This document shows positions 32,442-34,644 of a stretch of DNA of 34,644 nucleotides, in pieces; position 1 is the first letter of the stretch; each line of letters begins with the position of its first letter. A program made the translations under genes and the position numbers. Where the stretch lies: positions 1 to 34,644 of the forward strand of contig CALAVA010000010.1 in the NCBI GenBank assembly GCA_937892025.1. Direction: 5' to 3'. Source of the DNA: an uncultured Bacteroidales bacterium. GTDB taxonomy: Bacteria; Bacteroidota; Bacteroidia; Bacteroidales; WCHB1-69. The notes beneath the pieces were generated by a model. The model ran no database searches and was not told where the DNA came from. It saw only the letters and a program-made list of their open reading frames with translations.

Positions 32442-32747
32442 GGGTAAAAGGTGCTAAAGACGAACAGGACGCACAGACTGACCATAATAGCGGTTGTTGT
32501 TGTTGATGTCATATTCGTCACTATCAAAATTGAGGTTCCAAGCGTTGTTCACATTCCCGTCATTAAGGGAAGAAGACCAATAGTTTCCCCAATCACCTAC
32601 ATCGTAGACTTCGCCATTGTTGGCGTTACCAACAGCAGGAAAAAACAGATTCAGCCGTTTCTATAGATTGACAAATGAAATATTAAAGTCAAATGACAAT
32701 ACATTATTTTTCATGATTATGACAAACAGCCTATGAACCTTTTACCC
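32442..32747. repeat. 11-bp inverted repeat bracketing the DGR template
   Basis: GGGTAAAAGGT (32442-32452) and ACCTTTTACCC (32737-32747) are perfect reverse complements enclosing the 193-bp template repeat and its leader. In the minus-strand transcript they could pair to form a closing stem around the template RNA. Confidence 0.65.
32455..32647 (-). repeat. DGR template repeat (TR)
   Basis: 193 bp, gap-free match to the variable repeat at 33448-33640. The two differ at 23 positions, and every one is T on plus, i.e. A on the coding (minus) strand of the TR: 14 A-to-G, 5 A-to-T and 4 A-to-C in the VR. Read in the VR frame, the TR has 14 AAY (Asn) codons, 13 of which are changed in the VR. It lies between the accessory gene and the RT gene, the usual DGR position. 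Confidence 0.97.
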
Positions 32748-32761
32748 TTATTTTTTGCATC

Positions 32762-33310
32762 TTATCCTATTATTCTCTTAACTCTTGACTGTATTTCATT
32801 AAAAAACGAAACACAATCTATAAGTTTGTTATCTGACATCTGATAATTAGATATATCATTCAATATTCTCATTACTTCATTAGAAGTATAAGATTTTTCG
32901 TCAGTTTTTACGTTATATTTTCCTTCTTTTATTTTTATTTTTTCTTTCCATTTTTCAAATATTTCGTAATTCAATTCATTTTCATCGCAATAAAAGTTAA
33001 CCCCACTAACATCTATATCTACATAACTTTCATTAATTTTAAAGTCTTCGTCATCCACAACATCAGGAAAATACTTTTTAAATGACTTTATCTGTAAACC
33101 AACATTGACCAAATCTTCGTTTAAATCTTTATAATGCTTTTTTGTTACAAAAAGTTTTTCGTTTTCATCAAGATTGTTAGGAAAAAAATGTGCCAAATAT
33201 GCACTCATTTCATATGCTCGCCACCAATTTCCATCTTTATAAAACCTAATAACATTCACATTATCCTTCCGACTTTCTTCATATGAAAAAATTTCTTTTA
33301 TTTTTGCCAT
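32762..33310 (-). CDS. DGR accessory-position protein, 182 aa
   Basis: ATG at 33310 (MAKIKEIFSYEE) is preferred over a TTG six bases upstream. The gene lies between the target gene and the template, the place of accessory genes such as avd in other DGRs. The N-terminal third contains VIRFYKDGNWWRAYEMSAYL, a pattern I associate with accessory proteins near Bacteroidetes DGRs. The remainder is Lys/Glu/Asp-rich and helical in character, with NDISNYQMSDNKLIDCV near the C-terminus. Avd is a small (about 125 residues) basic helical barrel that binds RT and template RNA. This protein is longer and more acidic, so it may be a functional counterpart rather than an Avd homolog. Confidence 0.6.
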   Translation of the reverse strand: MAKIKEIFSYEESRKDNVNVIRFYKDGNWWRAYEMSAYLAHFFPNNLDENEKLFVTKKHYKDLNEDLVNVGLQIKSFKKYFPDVVDDEDFKINESYVDIDVSGVNFYCDENELNYEIFEKWKEKIKIKEGKYNVKTDEKSYTSNEVMRILNDISNYQMSDNKLIDCVSFFNEIQSRVKRIIG

Positions 33311-33330
33311 TAGCAATTAATATTTTTTTT

Positions 33331-33376
33331 AACACATACCCTTGTTTGTGCTTGTTGCACATTGTGGGTATGTGTT
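33331..33376. other. 11-bp-stem hairpin downstream of the variable repeat
   Basis: AACACATACCC (33331-33341) and GGGTATGTGTT (33366-33376) pair perfectly around a 24-base loop that holds a second GTGC/GCAC stem. It lies between the target and accessory genes, about 70 bases past the 3' end of the VR. Bordetella-phage DGR has a hairpin/cruciform just after its VR that aids target recognition; this may be the equivalent. On plus it is followed by a T-run, on minus by an A-run, so it is not a minus-strand terminator. Confidence 0.6.
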
Positions 33377-33395
33377 TTTAATTTTATTTTTAATA

Positions 33396-34163
33396 TTATA
33401 ATTCTGCTTGTATTATTGGGTCTTGTAACGTTGTTCCTGAATTGTTATAAAGACGAACAGGACGCACAGACTGACCATAACAGCGGTCGTCGCCGTTGAT
33501 GTCATATTCGTCACTACCAAAACTGAGGTCCCAAGCGCGGTACACAGCCCCGCCACGAAGGGAAGAAGACCAATAGTAGCCCCAATCACCTACACCGTAG
33601 ACTTCGCCATAGTCGGCGAAACCAACAGCAGGAAAAAACAATGTATTACCATTATTCGAAGTAAATGTAATACCAGTCTTTCCATCAGTCGTCCATCCAC
33701 TTGTTGTATTTTCAACAAGTTCTTCAAACAATGCCTTAGTTGGCATTTTCCAATTCTTACCCCAATTTACTGTTGCGGCATCATCTTCTGAGTCAAGCAC
33801 TGTCTTTCCATCAGTACTGTTGTATTTCGTAAGATTATTGAATGAAGTTCCATACTTATAGTCACTCCAATTAAAATTTTTATGCGGAGTTGTACTTCCA
33901 GTTACTTGGTCATCCGTATATCCTTCAGTTTCACCCCAAGCAAAATACAATTCATTACCATCGGAATCCTTTATATTCTCCGTTGCCCATAATGCTCCAC
34001 TTGGTAGGCCAAGGTCAACATATTCATGTGGGTCAAAAGGATTATAATGTACTTCGTTTTTATCCACACACACTGAAACATTTGGAGTTATGTATTCATC
34101 TTCATCTGACATAAAATCCACATAATCTTCATGTAGTTCAAATTTATTAAGATACATTTTCAT
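33396..34163 (-). CDS. DGR target: C-type-lectin-like variable protein
   Basis: 255 residues. After a short acidic N-terminal part, EYVDLGLPSGALWATEN (48-64) starts the FISUMP-type domain common in Bacteroidetes, a C-type-lectin/formylglycine-enzyme-like fold. WKMPTKALFEELV (138-150) and FFPAVG (176-181) are typical of it. The variable repeat covers residues about 175-239 and ends in GQSVRPVRLY, as in other lectin-fold DGR targets. 17 residues in this stretch differ from the template-encoded peptide, all at codons with mutable adenines, while framework residues (DWG, YWSSS, QSVRPV) are constant. Probably a tail-fibre tip or adhesin that contacts the host receptor. A late-type promoter lies 18 bases upstream, supporting virion expression. 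Confidence 0.9.
   Translation of the reverse strand: MKMYLNKFELHEDYVDFMSDEDEYITPNVSVCVDKNEVHYNPFDPHEYVDLGLPSGALWATENIKDSDGNELYFAWGETEGYTDDQVTGSTTPHKNFNWSDYKYGTSFNNLTKYNSTDGKTVLDSEDDAATVNWGKNWKMPTKALFEELVENTTSGWTTDGKTGITFTSNNGNTLFFPAVGFADYGEVYGVGDWGYYWSSSLRGGAVYRAWDLSFGSDEYDINGDDRCYGQSVRPVRLYNNSGTTLQDPIIQAEL
33448..33640 (-). repeat. DGR variable repeat (VR)
   Basis: Recipient copy of the TR at the 3' end of the target gene. The last about 30 bases on the minus strand (33448-33479) are identical to the TR and hold the likely initiation-of-mutagenic-homing region, followed by divergence exactly at the gene's final codons. Confidence 0.97.
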
Positions 34164-34181
34164 ATATAATAATGTTTACAA

Positions 34182-34191
34182 ATAAATAGTC
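34182..34191 (-). promoter_or_regulatory. Putative phage late promoter for the DGR target
   Basis: Reverse complement reads GACTATTTAT, identical to the copies at 10103 and 13553 on the other strand, and ends 18 bases before the target ATG at 34163. Confidence 0.6.
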
Positions 34192-34289
34192 CTGAAGATT
34201 GAATTATTTGACAGTTGAAAAAAATGTTTTGGACTATACACCTAATTGTTTATGCTTGTATATTGCGGATATTAATAGTCATTAATTTA

Positions 34290-34363
34290 TGGAAGTATAT
34301 ACCAGTTGACACAAGGATTTTGTGAAAAACGGCACAAAAATAGCACAATTTTCTGATTTTCTG
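34290..34363 (+). mobile_element. Solitary IS1595-type end (remnant or second element edge)
   Basis: GGAAGTATATACCAGTTGAC near 34291 resembles both ends of the IS at 10431-13501, and CACAAAAATAGCACAA plus TTTCTGATTTTCT beyond it matches the inner right end of that IS almost base for base. No transposase follows; instead the BspA-like gene ends at 34389. It may be a scar, or the left edge of a different element continuing past the window. Confidence 0.6.
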
Positions 34364-34388
34364 TCTGAAATTTCACATTGCCGCTTGA

Positions 34389-34644
34389 TTAAGCCGTTGC
34401 CGTTTCAACTGTCCATCCATTCGGTATTCCATGAACACCTGTAGTAGTCCATTTTGCCGCTTCATTCTTTACGAATGTCCCGCTCGAAGCAACATTACTT
34501 ACCCAATTGCTAGTATATGCTGATGAAGGAGTTGTTATGAACATTGCCTTTATGTAGTTTAAATTAGTACATCCATTAAACATATACTTATAACAACTAC
34601 TTGCCAAAGTTGTTGCAGGTAACTCAGGGGCTGCTGTTAACGAT
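34389..34644 (-). CDS. BspA-like surface repeat protein, 3' part
   Basis: Open to the window edge on its 5' side; 84 codons plus stop are visible. The frame continues upstream of 34607 as SLTAAPELPATTLASSCYKY, so no start codon lies inside the window. AAPELPATTLA and MFNGCTNLNYIKAMF are the leucine-rich-repeat-like units of BspA/DUF285-type proteins of Bacteroides and Prevotella, and FVKNEAAKWTTTGVHGIPNGW is their usual C-terminal cap. These are cell-surface or, in phages, fibre-type adhesion proteins. It lies upstream of the DGR target on the same strand, separated by an IS-like end, and carries no copy of the variable repeat in the visible part. Confidence 0.8.
   Translation of the reverse strand, partial: SLTAAPELPATTLASSCYKYMFNGCTNLNYIKAMFITTPSSAYTSNWVSNVASSGTFVKNEAAKWTTTGVHGIPNGWTVETATA

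Noticed and set aside
2978..32527. Recoding of TAG to glutamine, as in some gut megaphages
   Set aside because: Long late genes (up to 1,023 codons) contain no in-frame TAG, and TAG ends two genes at sensible places (methylase, RT). A recoded genome would show broken late genes under the standard code.
32426..32527. N-terminal extension of the reverse transcriptase from 32527
   Set aside because: It would translate the 3' part of the template repeat as a Thr-rich hydrophobic stretch; the ATG at 32425 gives a normal DGR RT start.
34389..34607. Treating the last gene as complete with a start at 34607
   Set aside because: The codon there is TTG and the frame continues upstream to the window edge with typical BspA repeat sequence, so it is a 5'-truncated view of a longer gene.
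1..34644. tRNA genes
   Set aside because: Intergenic gaps were read for cloverleaf arms and CCA-type ends; none fit.

Overview
This window reads as part of a large tailed-phage (or prophage) genome infecting a Bacteroidales-type host. The support is a T4-like head cassette in canonical order (prohead protease, scaffold, major capsid protein), AT-rich genes mostly without Shine-Dalgarno sequences, two candidate promoters close to the Bacteroidetes TTTG / TAnnTTTG pattern, an IS1595-family element, and surface-protein folds common in Bacteroides/Prevotella (a C-type-lectin-like domain and a BspA-like repeat protein). The standard genetic code fits. No tRNA, rRNA or CRISPR array was seen.

Layout. 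1-3.85 kb, minus strand: a tightly overlapped early-type operon (GT32-like glycosyltransferase, superfamily 1 helicase, three small unknown proteins) behind a D12-class DNA adenine methylase. 4.05-5.8 kb, plus: a SprT-like metallopeptidase and a protein with a toxin/polyvalent-type inorganic pyrophosphatase domain. 5.8-9.3 kb, minus: a second Dam-like methylase and a ClpC-like AAA+ unfoldase. 9.4-10.4 kb, plus: a KTSC plus SLOG-like protein and a short acidic protein. 10.43-13.50 kb: a complete 3,071-bp IS1595-family transposon with terminal inverted repeats and an 8-bp target duplication, carrying a MORC/MutL-like GHKL ATPase as cargo. 13.6-29.4 kb, plus: the late/virion block, with a beta-helix protein, a metallopeptidase-nucleotidyltransferase fusion, a very acidic protein with a probable -1 frameshift, a 1,023-residue propeller-like protein, an unknown head-locus protein, an intein-interrupted prohead protease, the scaffold and the capsid protein. 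29.5-31.2 kb: a free-standing EDxHD (Vsr-like) homing endonuclease. 31.2-34.2 kb, minus: a complete diversity-generating retroelement (DGR). 34.3-34.6 kb: a solitary IS1595-type end and the 3' part of a BspA-like gene.

How the parts work together. A motif close to (A/G)ACTATTTAT lies 15-50 bases upstream of most virion-type genes on the plus strand and also upstream of the DGR target gene on the minus strand, often directly after a hairpin terminator. I read it as the phage's late promoter. Many of the genes it controls carry an L-x-E|G/A/N sequence near the N-terminus, the cleavage pattern of T4 gp21-type proteases. The major capsid protein has such a site at the expected place. Several of these proteins are enzymes (two HExxH peptidases, a nucleotidyltransferase, a pyrophosphatase domain), so the window may encode a set of enzymes packed into the head and processed by the local protease. 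The DGR is well supported: the 193-bp template and variable repeats align without gaps and differ at 23 positions, all of them adenines in the template on the coding strand. It would diversify a C-type-lectin-like, probably receptor-binding, protein.
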